64,000 bases of DNA from NCBI GenBank assembly GCA_905235635.1, contig CAJOMC010000002.1:76067-140066 (forward strand). Direction: 5' to 3'. Position numbers and translations under genes: made by a program. The stretch comes from an uncultured Bacilli bacterium. Its GTDB lineage: Bacteria; Bacillota_I; Bacilli_A; Izemoplasmatales; UBA1188. Position 1 is the stretch's first letter, and the number at the start of each line of letters is the position of its first letter. A model generated the notes under the pieces. That model saw only the letters and a list, made by a program, of their open reading frames with translations, searched no databases and was not told where the DNA came from. Positions 33,850 through 44,500 of this stretch are shown here, piece after piece.

Positions 33850-35278
33850 AGAAATTACTCCAATAAAGAAAAAGGTTGAAAATGTACCTACTAAAAAACG
33901 AGTCGCAGCATATGCAAGAGTATCAACTGAACAAGATGAGCAGCTTCATTCTTTACAGGTTCAAAGAGATTATTATGAAAATTATATTAAATCTAATCCT
34001 GATTGGGAACTCGTTAATATTTATTATGATGAGGGAATTACCGGTACTTCATTAAAACGTAGAAAAGGATTTAATCAAATGATAACAGATGCCCTTGATG
34101 GGAAGATAGATGTTATATTAGTTAAGTCAGTATCTAGATTTGCTAGAAATACAATTGATGCTCTTCAAACAACAAGAGATTTAAAATTAAAAGGTGTACC
34201 TGTATTCTTTGAAAAAGAAAATATTGATAGTATGGACCCTAAAGGTGAATTCATGCTTACACTCTTCTGTTCTTTCGCTCAAGAAGAATCTAAATCAATA
34301 TCCGATAATATTAAATGGTCAATTAGAAACGGATATAAGCATGGAAAATTCACAATGCATACTGAACATTTATTGGGTTTCAAGAAAACATCAGCTGGTA
34401 AAATTATAATTGATAAGGAACAAGCTAAACTCGTTAAAATGATTCATAAACTTTTCTTAGAAGGTTTAAATAATCATCAATTACAAGTATATTTAGAAAA
34501 CCATAATATCTTAACACCACTAGGTTCTAAAAAATGGACTTATGCTGTTATTAATTCAATTCTTACTAATGAAAAATATTGTGGAGATGCAATACTACAA
34601 AAGAAATTTTCAATTGATGTAGTACTCCATACATTAAAAAAGAATGAAGGTGAATTACCACAATATAAAATATATAATAATCATCCTGCAATTATACCAA
34701 AGCCAACATGGGAATATGTTCAAGAATTATATTCAATTAAATATACTAACAACTCATATCCACTAAGTAACAAAATTGAATGTGGACTATGTCATAAGTT
34801 TTATCAGCCTAGAAGAAACGATAGAAAAAAGGATTATGGCAAAGTTCTTCTATATTGGGTTTGCAATTCAAGATACAAAAGAAAATGTAACGGAATTCTT
34901 ATTCATGATGAGCAAATGACTGAAGCATCCACTCTAGCATTTGAAAATTTATATAGCTCTTATAAAGATGAAATTATAAATGATTTAAGATTAATTGCAT
35001 CTAAAACAATAACCACAAAAACCAAACAAAAAGAATTTAGTAACAAGTTATTTTCTATCTATCCCTTAAATAAGGATATTATAGATTACTTTACTAAATT
35101 CTTAATTAGAAAAATATATGTTGTTGATAATGATTATCTTCTATATGAATTTATTGACGATACCTTATATCGTTATGAACTAGGTACATGGTCTATAAAA
35201 GAAAATAGAAAGATTAATCGTAAACGCAGAGAGTTTAAGAATAAAGACTATTGGGGAAAGAAACCTGAAGAAGATTAA
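33833..35278 (+). CDS. Large serine recombinase
   Basis: VAAYARVSTEQDEQLHSLQVQRDYY...DEGITGTSLKRRKGFNQM...VKSVSRFARNTIDAL, recombinase and zinc-ribbon domains. Confidence 0.95.
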   Translation: MKKIIKEITPIKKKVENVPTKKRVAAYARVSTEQDEQLHSLQVQRDYYENYIKSNPDWELVNIYYDEGITGTSLKRRKGFNQMITDALDGKIDVILVKSVSRFARNTIDALQTTRDLKLKGVPVFFEKENIDSMDPKGEFMLTLFCSFAQEESKSISDNIKWSIRNGYKHGKFTMHTEHLLGFKKTSAGKIIIDKEQAKLVKMIHKLFLEGLNNHQLQVYLENHNILTPLGSKKWTYAVINSILTNEKYCGDAILQKKFSIDVVLHTLKKNEGELPQYKIYNNHPAIIPKPTWEYVQELYSIKYTNNSYPLSNKIECGLCHKFYQPRRNDRKKDYGKVLLYWVCNSRYKRKCNGILIHDEQMTEASTLAFENLYSSYKDEIINDLRLIASKTITTKTKQKEFSNKLFSIYPLNKDIIDYFTKFLIRKIYVVDNDYLLYEFIDDTLYRYELGTWSIKENRKINRKRREFKNKDYWGKKPEED

Positions 35279-35586
35279 TCCTCAATAATTTCATAAGCAA
35301 CTCTAGAGCCTTTTACTCTTACTGCATGGAATCTTCTATTATTTGCTTCCCAATGAGGAAACTTATCAGCTTTTTCTTCATTAGTATCACGATGGCAAAT
35401 TATAATATTATCTAAAACATCAGCTCCACCTTTTGATAGTGGTCTAATGTGATCTAATGTGGGATGATAATTACTATTTGGATTTCCACAAGCAGATTTT
35501 TTCATTGATCTACCAGCATAGTCCTTTACATCTTCTTTTTTACCATAATAATGATTCCAGACATCAATTGTATTGTACTTTGACAT
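35275..35586 (-). CDS. HNH endonuclease domain protein
   Basis: YHPTLDHIRPLSKGGADVLDNIIICHRDTNEEKAD; SD AAAGGAGGTATTCAAAATG. Confidence 0.85.
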   Translation of the reverse strand: MSKYNTIDVWNHYYGKKEDVKDYAGRSMKKSACGNPNSNYHPTLDHIRPLSKGGADVLDNIIICHRDTNEEKADKFPHWEANNRRFHAVRVKGSRVAYEIIED

Positions 35587-35611
35587 TTTGAATACCTCCT
35601 TTCTAAAGTGA

Positions 35612-36421
35612 TTAAATGTATCTTTTAATATAATTGGCATAATCAATATTCAATAGATTAATTGCTTCTTCTAAATCATAATCAAATATTGAAATATTGC
35701 TTATATGTGCATTATTTGTTGAAATATTACCTTGTGAGTCAATAATTATATATGAGTTTTTCATCTCATCAGAACTTTCATATATATGGTCAAATTTGAT
35801 TTTTGATAAGAAGGCTTCTGCTTCTTCTTTACTAACCATATTATTTTTATTTTTTAGGTCATTATCATCACAATGCATTTGTAGAATTTTATATCTATCT
35901 GGTTTTATTTCGCTTATAAACGAATTAAAATCTTCATCTATATTTAGTTTTGAAAGGCAAGTATTTATTTTTAATCTAATACCTGCTTTTTTAATACTAT
36001 TACAGATGTGAATTAATTGTTCTTTAGATAAAGTATTAGCTTTAAAACATCTTCCAATTAAAACATTTGTATCATAATCTAAAGAATCTACACTAATTCC
36101 AATTGTACTTATCTGATTTTTGTGCCTTTCAATAAATGAATCATCCAAATAATAACCATTAGTAATAATAGATACTTCAATACCTTTTGATGCAATATAA
36201 TCGATTAATCTATCAATATTTCTAGACATTAAGGGCTCCCCTCCTGCGAGATTGATTCTTCCCTTAATTTCATTATCATTAAAATATTTATAAATTTTAT
36301 CTACTGCAACCTTTAGTTCATCAAATGACAACTCACAATTTTCTTTTTTAACAAAGCAATGCTTACAATGAAAATTACAGAAATCTGTAAAATGAAGATT
36401 TATACAAGAATACATTTCCAT
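35612..36421 (-). CDS. Prokaryotic-viperin-like radical SAM protein
   Basis: NLHFTDFCNFHCKHCFV (CxxxCxxC), INLAGGEPLM, RYKILQMHCDDND, and C-terminal MKNSYIIIDSQGNI...SISIFDYDLEEAINL-like segment parallel to viperin MKDSYLILDEYMRF...SILDVGVEEAI. Confidence 0.7.
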   Translation of the reverse strand: MEMYSCINLHFTDFCNFHCKHCFVKKENCELSFDELKVAVDKIYKYFNDNEIKGRINLAGGEPLMSRNIDRLIDYIASKGIEVSIITNGYYLDDSFIERHKNQISTIGISVDSLDYDTNVLIGRCFKANTLSKEQLIHICNSIKKAGIRLKINTCLSKLNIDEDFNSFISEIKPDRYKILQMHCDDNDLKNKNNMVSKEEAEAFLSKIKFDHIYESSDEMKNSYIIIDSQGNISTNNAHISNISIFDYDLEEAINLLNIDYANYIKRYI

Positions 36422-36485
36422 CACCTCGGGCTTCATTATATATTAATAAATAAATTAATATCGGGCCTTCAGGCGAAAATAAAAA

Positions 36486-36515
36486 CATCAGCTAAATTAA
36501 TAACTGATGCTTCAA
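36486..36515 (-). terminator. Terminator of HTH gene
   Basis: Minus strand GCATCAGTTATTAATTTAGCTGATGTTTTTATTT. Confidence 0.7.
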
Positions 36516-36520
36516 TCACT

Positions 36521-36724
36521 CTATTTCATTAGAGTATTATGTAAAATTTGTAAATTAAGGAAATTATCAGCTTTTGGTATATATCCTGAACGCCATTTGT
36601 AGATTGTTTTTTCATTAACATCTAGTAGAATTGACATTTCATAATAAGAATACTTAACTGTTAAATCTCCTATTAATCCGATTACAATTTTACGAATTTC
36701 TTCCTTTGATATTAAATCAAACAT
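36521..36724 (-). CDS. Small HTH protein
   Basis: YSYYEMSILLDVNEKTIYKWRSGYIPKADNFLNLQ. Confidence 0.65.
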   Translation of the reverse strand: MFDLISKEEIRKIVIGLIGDLTVKYSYYEMSILLDVNEKTIYKWRSGYIPKADNFLNLQILHNTLMK

Positions 36725-36779
36725 TGTAACAACCTCCTCTGGTCAAACCAGGACGGTCAACAATCAGAAAATTGTTACA
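36725..36779. promoter_or_regulatory. Inverted repeats in 5' leader of HTH gene
   Basis: TGTAACAA...TTGTTACA outer arms overlap SD/start; inner AACAAT-ATTGTT and CTGGT-ACCAG hairpins. Confidence 0.5.
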
Positions 36780-36801
36780 CGTATATTATATCATATAATT
36801 A

Positions 36802-37461
36802 TTATCTCGGATAGTTCTTAATTCCAAAAGCTACTAGTGTCTCAACTACAGCCTCATTAAGCAACTGATAAGAGTGCTTTTTTGGTTCCTGATCATGCAT
36901 ATGCTTATGTCTCTTATTCTTGTATATGTTACGAAGATAATTCCACATTTCAGGGCCTTCAACTAGGCTTAATCTTTCACGATATTTATTCATATCTTTT
37001 CTTATAGCCCACTCATAGTCTTCATTATTGGCCCCATTAGTATCTTTTTTATTAAATAAAATATAGAAATTATCATTATTATCGAAACACGTAATGATTA
37101 TATCAAAGCCAAAACCTAAATTAAGATTCTTTGTTCTTAAGGATTGAGATCGATCTTTACAATCTTTAAATCCTTGAGGCTTATATTTGTTGAAGGTATT
37201 TCTAAATATATCCTTAAATTTCTTACAATCACCATCCCAATCCATATCATCGGGGATTGTTTGCATCACAATTTGGAAATCTAAATCAAAATAATCGTTA
37301 TCACATCTTCTAATAACCATATTCCTGCTTCCACTTCCAATGGGATTATAAGAAAATGTAATTCCGTACTCTTCTCTGATCTCACTTTGAACATTAGAAA
37401 TCCATTCACTAAATATTTCTCTAGGTTCAATCAATTCATTTTTATTTACGTAATCACACAT
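36802..37461 (-). CDS. Nucleotidyltransferase-fold protein (partner of upstream HEPN protein)
   Basis: GSGSRNMVIRRCDNDYFDLDFQIVM fits GS-x(n)-DxD; SD lies within 3' end of HEPN gene. Confidence 0.75.
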   Translation of the reverse strand: MCDYVNKNELIEPREIFSEWISNVQSEIREEYGITFSYNPIGSGSRNMVIRRCDNDYFDLDFQIVMQTIPDDMDWDGDCKKFKDIFRNTFNKYKPQGFKDCKDRSQSLRTKNLNLGFGFDIIITCFDNNDNFYILFNKKDTNGANNEDYEWAIRKDMNKYRERLSLVEGPEMWNYLRNIYKNKRHKHMHDQEPKKHSYQLLNEAVVETLVAFGIKNYPR

Positions 37462-37466
37462 ATAAA

Positions 37467-38132
37467 TCAATCCTCCTTATATAGTAAGAACTTATAATAA
37501 GTACTTGCTATATTTTCTTTCGTCTTTTGGTTAGGTGCTTTAAGATTTTTGATACATCCATCTTTATAATCAGATGGTAGCATTTCAACTAATGCATTTA
37601 TTCCTTTTAGTGTTTCATCAACAGTCGATTCAAAATTATAATCAAATAATAAAGGTGAGTGATGCATTACACTATTTCTTAGATTTATTATTATATCTAA
37701 TTTGCTAGTATAATAAGTTTGTGAATCATAATCTTTTATAAAAGACACTAAATCTCCAAAGTTTAAAGCAAACTTTTTATAAAACTCTGTTATTTCTTCC
37801 GCTGGATTAGTCTTTCTAATACACTTTGGCAGTCCCTTAAAATAATGATATTCTGGTTTCTTTAGTTCAGCTTCTGGATCAAAATCAAACCTCAGTAAAA
37901 TATCATTTCTAATATATTCCTCTAAAGTACCTAAATATTTAAATAGAACATCTTTTATTGCCTTATCGAGGATAACAAATGAATTGACGTCAGCAAATTT
38001 AACATTAGAATCAACTTTATTCAATGCTTCAAATATAATTCTATATTGCTGAACGCCTCTAATTTTAGAATACTTCTCAAATGTGCTTTTATCATCGCTA
38101 TTAAGTTTTTCAATAAATTCTTTAAATCCCAT
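37467..38132 (-). CDS. Abi_2-like HEPN-domain protein
   Basis: IINLRNSVMHHSPLLFD (RX4H HEPN motif), FEKYSKIRGVQQYRIIFEALN, Abi-like. Confidence 0.7.
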   Translation of the reverse strand: MGFKEFIEKLNSDDKSTFEKYSKIRGVQQYRIIFEALNKVDSNVKFADVNSFVILDKAIKDVLFKYLGTLEEYIRNDILLRFDFDPEAELKKPEYHYFKGLPKCIRKTNPAEEITEFYKKFALNFGDLVSFIKDYDSQTYYTSKLDIIINLRNSVMHHSPLLFDYNFESTVDETLKGINALVEMLPSDYKDGCIKNLKAPNQKTKENIASTYYKFLLYKED

Positions 38133-38229
38133 GTTATTCCTCCTAAGTATCTAGTTACATCAAAATAGAGACTAACGAACAATCATATAAGTCATAGGCC
38201 TTTTTTAAAATCATAAAAAAATCTAAATA

Positions 38230-39213
38230 TTAATCATTTTCCTTGTTTTTTGAAGCAGGCATTAAAATATATGGAGTCATTCGTAAAAGCTTGACTAATT
38301 CATTTAACCAAATGTTAATTTTATCCCTGTTATCTTTTTTAGAAATCATTTTCAAAAACGAATTGTACTTGTTTTTTAGTGATGTCCCACTCATTTCTGA
38401 AATGGTAGTTTTGATTATATCTAGAGAACAAAACGAATTATTAGAATCAAGTTCATAAATTGTTTTAGTCGTAAAATCATTGATTTTTAGATTTTTTCTA
38501 GAACAACGAAGTCTTATTTCAGCAGATAATAGCACCAAAGGTAAGCCGTTATTATCAGTAGTTGTAACCTCTTTCACTAATTTATCATTAACATAAAATT
38601 CTTCCTTTATTAAATATGAATCAGTTTCTATATCTTTTATTCCAAGATTCTCGTGTGATGAATCACTTGAGTATGTTGAAATAAATTTAATCTTATTTGT
38701 AGACATAAAGTAAACAATATTAAACACTTCTGATAATAAGGATTCGGGAAAATTATTTAATGTAATCTTACGATTCCACTGTATTAATTGGTCTGCTGAA
38801 TATAATGCCCAATAATTAAATAAATTAATTGCAAAATATAATTCGTAACCATTTTTTCTAGCCCACTCAACTCTACTATTAAAATTACCGCTAGAAATAC
38901 TATATTCATCTTTTGATGTCGATTTTATTTCAACCATTATTTTTTTATCATTTTTTAAAGTAATAATTGCATCGCACGATTTTTCTCCAATATTTGTAGT
39001 GAATTCTTCATCGATTGGAATTATATCTTTGCAAACATTGCATATGTATAAATCTCCAATAAATTCATATTCGCGCTCAAGCCCTTTAATTCTATCTTCA
39101 AAGCTATTCGAATCTACCCCTAAGCCATTTAAAACGTTATTGAATTGATCTGCTGGTATTTCATCTTTTAGGGCTTTTAAAGCCTTAATTAATTCTATGC
39201 TAGGTTCCTTCAT
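38230..39213 (-). CDS. PD-(D/E)XK nuclease-like hypothetical protein
   Basis: SCDAIITLKNDKKIMVEIKSTS (D...ExK) preceded by CxxC. Confidence 0.55.
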   Translation of the reverse strand: MKEPSIELIKALKALKDEIPADQFNNVLNGLGVDSNSFEDRIKGLEREYEFIGDLYICNVCKDIIPIDEEFTTNIGEKSCDAIITLKNDKKIMVEIKSTSKDEYSISSGNFNSRVEWARKNGYELYFAINLFNYWALYSADQLIQWNRKITLNNFPESLLSEVFNIVYFMSTNKIKFISTYSSDSSHENLGIKDIETDSYLIKEEFYVNDKLVKEVTTTDNNGLPLVLLSAEIRLRCSRKNLKINDFTTKTIYELDSNNSFCSLDIIKTTISEMSGTSLKNKYNSFLKMISKKDNRDKINIWLNELVKLLRMTPYILMPASKNKEND

Positions 39214-39240
39214 ACCTTCCCCCCTTAGTTCTGTTATCGT

Positions 39241-39762
39241 TTATTTCAAGTTTAGTAAGACTACAACATCTTTATCACCAAGTAAATCAGTTAATTCGCT
39301 TTTAGATAAATTGATGTGTCCTAATTTCGTATAAGACCATGTATTTGAATCATAAAATATTACTATTTGATTAGCCGAATATAAAACTATATCTCCTGGA
39401 TTAGTAGTTATTCTAGTATCAGAGGATGGCAATGTAGAACCAATTGATCCTACCTGTTCAAACCCACCATACTTACTCATATTTATAGTTAATCCATCTT
39501 TAGCAAGATTCTTCAAAGCTTTTACTGAATCATTATCAGACCATATTACATCTACTTCCATGTCATCTATTTTCAATGTTAATTTCATAGTTTCAGTTTC
39601 ATCTTCCTTAGTTGTTGAATTATCATCTGATGGAGTAGTAATTGTTGTACTAGGCTCATCAGTATTTGATGGATTTGATGAATTATTATTCATGTTACAG
39701 CTAACTAAACAAAAAATTGCAATAAAGCATGCAATAATGATGCTATCTTTAAACAATCTCAT
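39241..39762 (-). CDS. Lipoprotein with cyclophilin-like domain
   Basis: Signal/lipobox LVSCN; MKLTLKIDDMEVDVIWSDNDSVKAL...YGGFEQVGSIGSTLPSSDTRITTNPGDIVLYSANQIVIFY. Confidence 0.75.
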   Translation of the reverse strand: MRLFKDSIIIACFIAIFCLVSCNMNNNSSNPSNTDEPSTTITTPSDDNSTTKEDETETMKLTLKIDDMEVDVIWSDNDSVKALKNLAKDGLTINMSKYGGFEQVGSIGSTLPSSDTRITTNPGDIVLYSANQIVIFYDSNTWSYTKLGHINLSKSELTDLLGDKDVVVLLNLK

Positions 39763-41568
39763 TTATTTTATTATTCCTTTCATAATTCCAATCAACTGTC
39801 TAGTTTTATCAGGATTTGGGAATGTTTCACTAAATCTTCTCTCAATAACTTCTTTAAAGTTAACATTATTTTTATTAATAAAAATGAATAACCTCTTTTT
39901 TGCGCGCGAAGCTGCAACATAAAATGATTTATTATTTTCATCGAAAATGTCGTTATTTATATCTGTAATAATAACATCATCAGCCTCTAATCCCTTAAAA
40001 GTAGGACACGTAAAAACTTTTGTTTTCTTGCCATTCATTTTAACAGTATTAGTGCCAGAATCATTAATGATTACATCTTTCAAATCTGATACCTTCAATG
40101 AATCAGCGCAAGAAATAATTACTCTGTCATTACTTGTTTCTTTTGATAATTTGTCGACAAGATTACCTATTTTTGTTTTTAATTCATCATCAGTATTATA
40201 GATATAAAAATTTGATGGTTCACCAGTCCAAGCCTTATCATATAAGACAGGCTTTAATTCAATTAGTGAATATGCTGTAGCAGCTATATTTTTTGTATTT
40301 CTACAATTTTTATATAAAGTCAATTTAGAATCAACATTTTGTATGTATGTAGGAAGCTTTTTAGAATTTACCAATTGGTTCTTATCATAGAAGATGAAAA
40401 AAGATGTATTTTTCTTATCATCAATAGGATTTTCTCCATATTCATAAAATAATTCTAGTATCTTTGAATCATCAGTTCTTTCACGCCCGAAGTCTTGACC
40501 TTCGTCAACGATAATATGTTGATACTCGAATTTATCTTCGATTATTTCCGTTTCAAGAATATCTTTTAAATCATAATAACTTAAAGATTCTAGCGATGTT
40601 TTACATTTCTTACATCCAAATGCATCTAAAGTATAAAAATCAACATTCTTTAAATCACTTGAATAACATTTGTGTAACCACTCTCGAAGATTTTTGTTAT
40701 AACAAAGAAATAAAACTCTTTCTCCACTATTAGATAGCCTTCTGGCTCTTTCGACAGCTACCAATGTTTTACCAGTACCACTTGCACCGCTTATAGCTGC
40801 AGTTCTTTGGTGTCTCAAGAAATCAAGAATTACGAACTGCTCATCTAGTAATTCTATATAAGTTTGTTCATAATCTTTTTTTACATTTACAATAGCTTTA
40901 AATGTTGGGCATAATACTTTACTATATAAATTCATAGCATCAGAATAGGACAATGAATGTTTATAACCAGGACCATCTTCGATAAGTTCTTCTTCATATT
41001 TACATACAATATGAACTTTATTCATACGTTCCATCAAAGTTTTTACTTGTGAGATTGTTTCATCTTTATACAACAATGCCTCACGAGTCATTATTATTTC
41101 TTTTACCACATTTGGACCAAAATCTGTATTTTGTATTTCTTCTTTAGTATATTTTGGAAACCACACTGCGACCATGAATTTACAACTATTAATATTATCT
41201 TTATATTCAGGATATGTTTCTCTTAACTTATTAAATAAATTATGTTGTCCAGAAAACGCCTGATCGAATGGATCTTTCATATTTATTTCTTTTACAGTTC
41301 CATTCTCATTTTTAACATACTTCCATTGTCCGTTTTCATTTCTAGAAACTCTAGCATTCTTACATTCTATAAAAAGGCAACCATAATTCGGGTTGAAAAT
41401 AAGAAAATCTATTTCATTTTCATTTAAGCCTTTATCTGGTATTAATTGAACTAATCTATACGAATGAAAGACATAGTAATCATTTGGCAATTTTTGAAGG
41501 GCCTCAAACATATCTTTTTCGCCACTTTTTGGTTCAAAATAACCATCTGTCGGAATCATAATAGCCAT
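39763..41568 (-). CDS. NERD nuclease-domain / UvrD-like SF1 helicase fusion
   Basis: N-terminal NEIDFLIFNPNYGCLFIECKN (NERD); GASGTGKTLVAVERARRL Walker A; VDEGQDF; VAASRAKKRLFI. Confidence 0.85.
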   Translation of the reverse strand: MAIMIPTDGYFEPKSGEKDMFEALQKLPNDYYVFHSYRLVQLIPDKGLNENEIDFLIFNPNYGCLFIECKNARVSRNENGQWKYVKNENGTVKEINMKDPFDQAFSGQHNLFNKLRETYPEYKDNINSCKFMVAVWFPKYTKEEIQNTDFGPNVVKEIIMTREALLYKDETISQVKTLMERMNKVHIVCKYEEELIEDGPGYKHSLSYSDAMNLYSKVLCPTFKAIVNVKKDYEQTYIELLDEQFVILDFLRHQRTAAISGASGTGKTLVAVERARRLSNSGERVLFLCYNKNLREWLHKCYSSDLKNVDFYTLDAFGCKKCKTSLESLSYYDLKDILETEIIEDKFEYQHIIVDEGQDFGRERTDDSKILELFYEYGENPIDDKKNTSFFIFYDKNQLVNSKKLPTYIQNVDSKLTLYKNCRNTKNIAATAYSLIELKPVLYDKAWTGEPSNFYIYNTDDELKTKIGNLVDKLSKETSNDRVIISCADSLKVSDLKDVIINDSGTNTVKMNGKKTKVFTCPTFKGLEADDVIITDINNDIFDENNKSFYVAASRAKKRLFIFINKNNVNFKEVIERRFSETFPNPDKTRQLIGIMKGIIK

Positions 41569-41572
41569 AATC

Positions 41573-44500
41573 TCACCTCAACAATTCTTTTACAAATTCT
41601 ACATAATCAAAAGAATCTGTTAATAAATAGCAATCAAATTTATTTTGAGAATTCACTAAATTATCATATGATTTTTTATTTTCAATAGTAAACAATAGAA
41701 TATTTCTATCCTTCCAAGCAAAATCAGCATATTCAACTTGACTACCATCATTAGGATTTAACACATAACCGTAACCATCTGGAGTTTCTGCTCGCTTAAT
41801 GCTTATTTCACTTATTAAACTAACTAGAGAGCTATTTGATTCACTTCCATCAATTGTTCCACTATTTATAAATTCATTTATATCTACCATTGTAAAATCA
41901 TATTGTGGATCTGATAATGCAAAATTTTTATTTTTATTCTTGATATTACTAATTATTACTGACAAAGCATTCTTTGCTAAGCCTCTTTTTATATGCTTAT
42001 GCAAACGTTGATTATTATATGTTCTTAAACAGTTATAACAAGATGTATCTTCATCGCAACAGTTTTGAGATACTTTAGCAAGTGCATTTTTTAATACTTC
42101 CATCAAAGACTTATCATCTTTTAATCTCTTAACATGACCTGCACCTCCAGCCACAGTATCAAATAATATAAATGAGTAAGGCTTTGCTAAATTTGTTTTA
42201 TAAATCATGCCTCCAATATCATTTCGTTCAATGTTGTAAGTCATACTAATTCCTTCAAGAAGAGCAAACAATACTGAAATTGCAGTGTCTTCATCAAACA
42301 TTTCATTAACTTTATTGAATGAAATCTTTACGATATCAGTTCTGTAGGAATGCCCTAAATGTATCAATTCAAGCTTGTTACCACACTTACAAAGCTTTCC
42401 TCTATATTCTCTATGTTCTAAAGTTTTAGTAGGCAATTGGTTTTTCTTATCAAGATCTGTATAACCACAATGTGGACAGAAATAAAATCTACTTTCATTC
42501 AATACTAGCAACTGTTCGTCCTTATGCTCAGATACATTCACGACATTATTTAGTTCATCGTTACTAGATAGATTATCACCTATATAATAAACATCACTCG
42601 CATATGTCTTAAATGGCTTAATTCTCCTTGATTCTTTATTCTTTCTATCTGCAACAAAACCATAAATAGGTGTTAAATAAGACTTAAGCTTGCCCATTGA
42701 AGTATCTAGTGTGGCACCACAATACTTACATGTATTATTAGAAACAAAATAGTTTTTATCTTCACTTGTATTTATAGTATGACATTTTTCACATTCGCAG
42801 TAAAAAGTTGCAGGCAACGAATAGCCATTATGAGGCAAGAATAAATATCTTGAAGTATATTTTCTTTCATCAACAATGACTTCAGAACCTGGAGCATATT
42901 CAGAAATTGCAACAGATAAATTTCTTGAAAGATTATAATCTTCGTTCATTTGTTCCTTATCATAGTCATAAATATAAAGTTCGACATTATCTACTGGGAA
43001 ACCATATCCTGGAATTACATTATATTTAGTAAAATATGTAATTAATGAATTTGGAGTATTCAATCTTCTAAGAGATTCTTTATATGAATTCGCCAATGAA
43101 TAATCTCTTTGATTTCTAGCGTATTCTTCTGCTTCTTTGTAAAGCTCAACAAGTCCATTTAAACCTTCAGTCATTTTGTTTAATGAACTTTCAGACATAT
43201 CAAGATAATTGATCCACTTAAAGCCACCATATTTACTAATCAATTGACTATCTTTAAGAACATACTTATCTACCATAGTACCTAATTTTGCAGGTTTAGA
43301 TTTAATATAATTTATAAATTTATTTGCGACATCATCTGATAAGAAATGCTCAACAGAATCAAAATCCTCAGTAAATTCAGGCTCTTTGAAGTACATTGAA
43401 AGAGCTGTTGCAGTTATATGTCTCATAATAATCTTATCATTGTCAACAACAAAATATGGAGGTTTAACAAGTCCTCTTATCATTTCAGCTGGATTTGAAA
43501 AATAAGTATAGTCATGTGAAGAAGTTCCACAGAATGTTAATACAAATGCAGAGGTTTCAGCCCTTCTACCTGCACGACCAGCTCTTTGCGCATAATTAGA
43601 AGGTGTAGGTGGGACATTTCTCATAAATATAGTATTCAAACCACCTAAATCAATACCCATTTCAAACGTAGTAGAACAGCTTATAAAATTAATTTTTCCA
43701 TTTTCACTCTTGAAATCATCTTGTATTTCTTTAGCCTCGTTTGCATTCATTTGAGCTGTATGCTCTCTACATACAAGTTTTTCAACAGGACGGTTCATAT
43801 ATTCATTACGATAATAGTTATCTTTATAGAATGCATCGTTATCTACATCGCACTCTATCAATTCACCATCGCAGTCTGCCTCAGTACATTTATTATTAAC
43901 GTTATAAAGAGTTAATTTATTACATTTTTGGCATTTATAAAATTTTAATTTTTTGTATGAAAACAAATCATAATTATTTGCTTTTATTACATATGTATTT
44001 GGATACTCAGGAGCTTCTGTATTTGGAATTAAAATTTCTTCTTCAATTGCAGTTTCAAAAATAGTTGTCATTAACAACTTTGCTTTATTATAATCATACC
44101 CTAAAGTTTTCATTATATATTTAAGGCCATTATTTGTTCTTCCGTCATCAACTGGTAAAAATGATTTAACTGGATAATATTTTGGCTTATCAGAATCTTT
44201 TGTTTTCTTTGTATCCTGCTCCATGATATACATTTTTCTTTGACGATATCCCAATAATTCTTTTTTCTCTTCAGGATCATCACAAAGAATGGTTTCATAT
44301 TCAATAGCAGGAGCCATCCTAAATAATGTAAATAACTGAGTAGTAATATCTTTAAATTGTTTTCCAGTAATATTATCGAAACCTGCACCTTGAAGTGCTT
44401 CAGTCAGTGCGTCTTCATCAGCATAATTGCCTTTATTTAAATTTAATTTAAAAGCAAATAAGCCAATACCTTCTCCACTATTTCTACCATCAACTAATAA

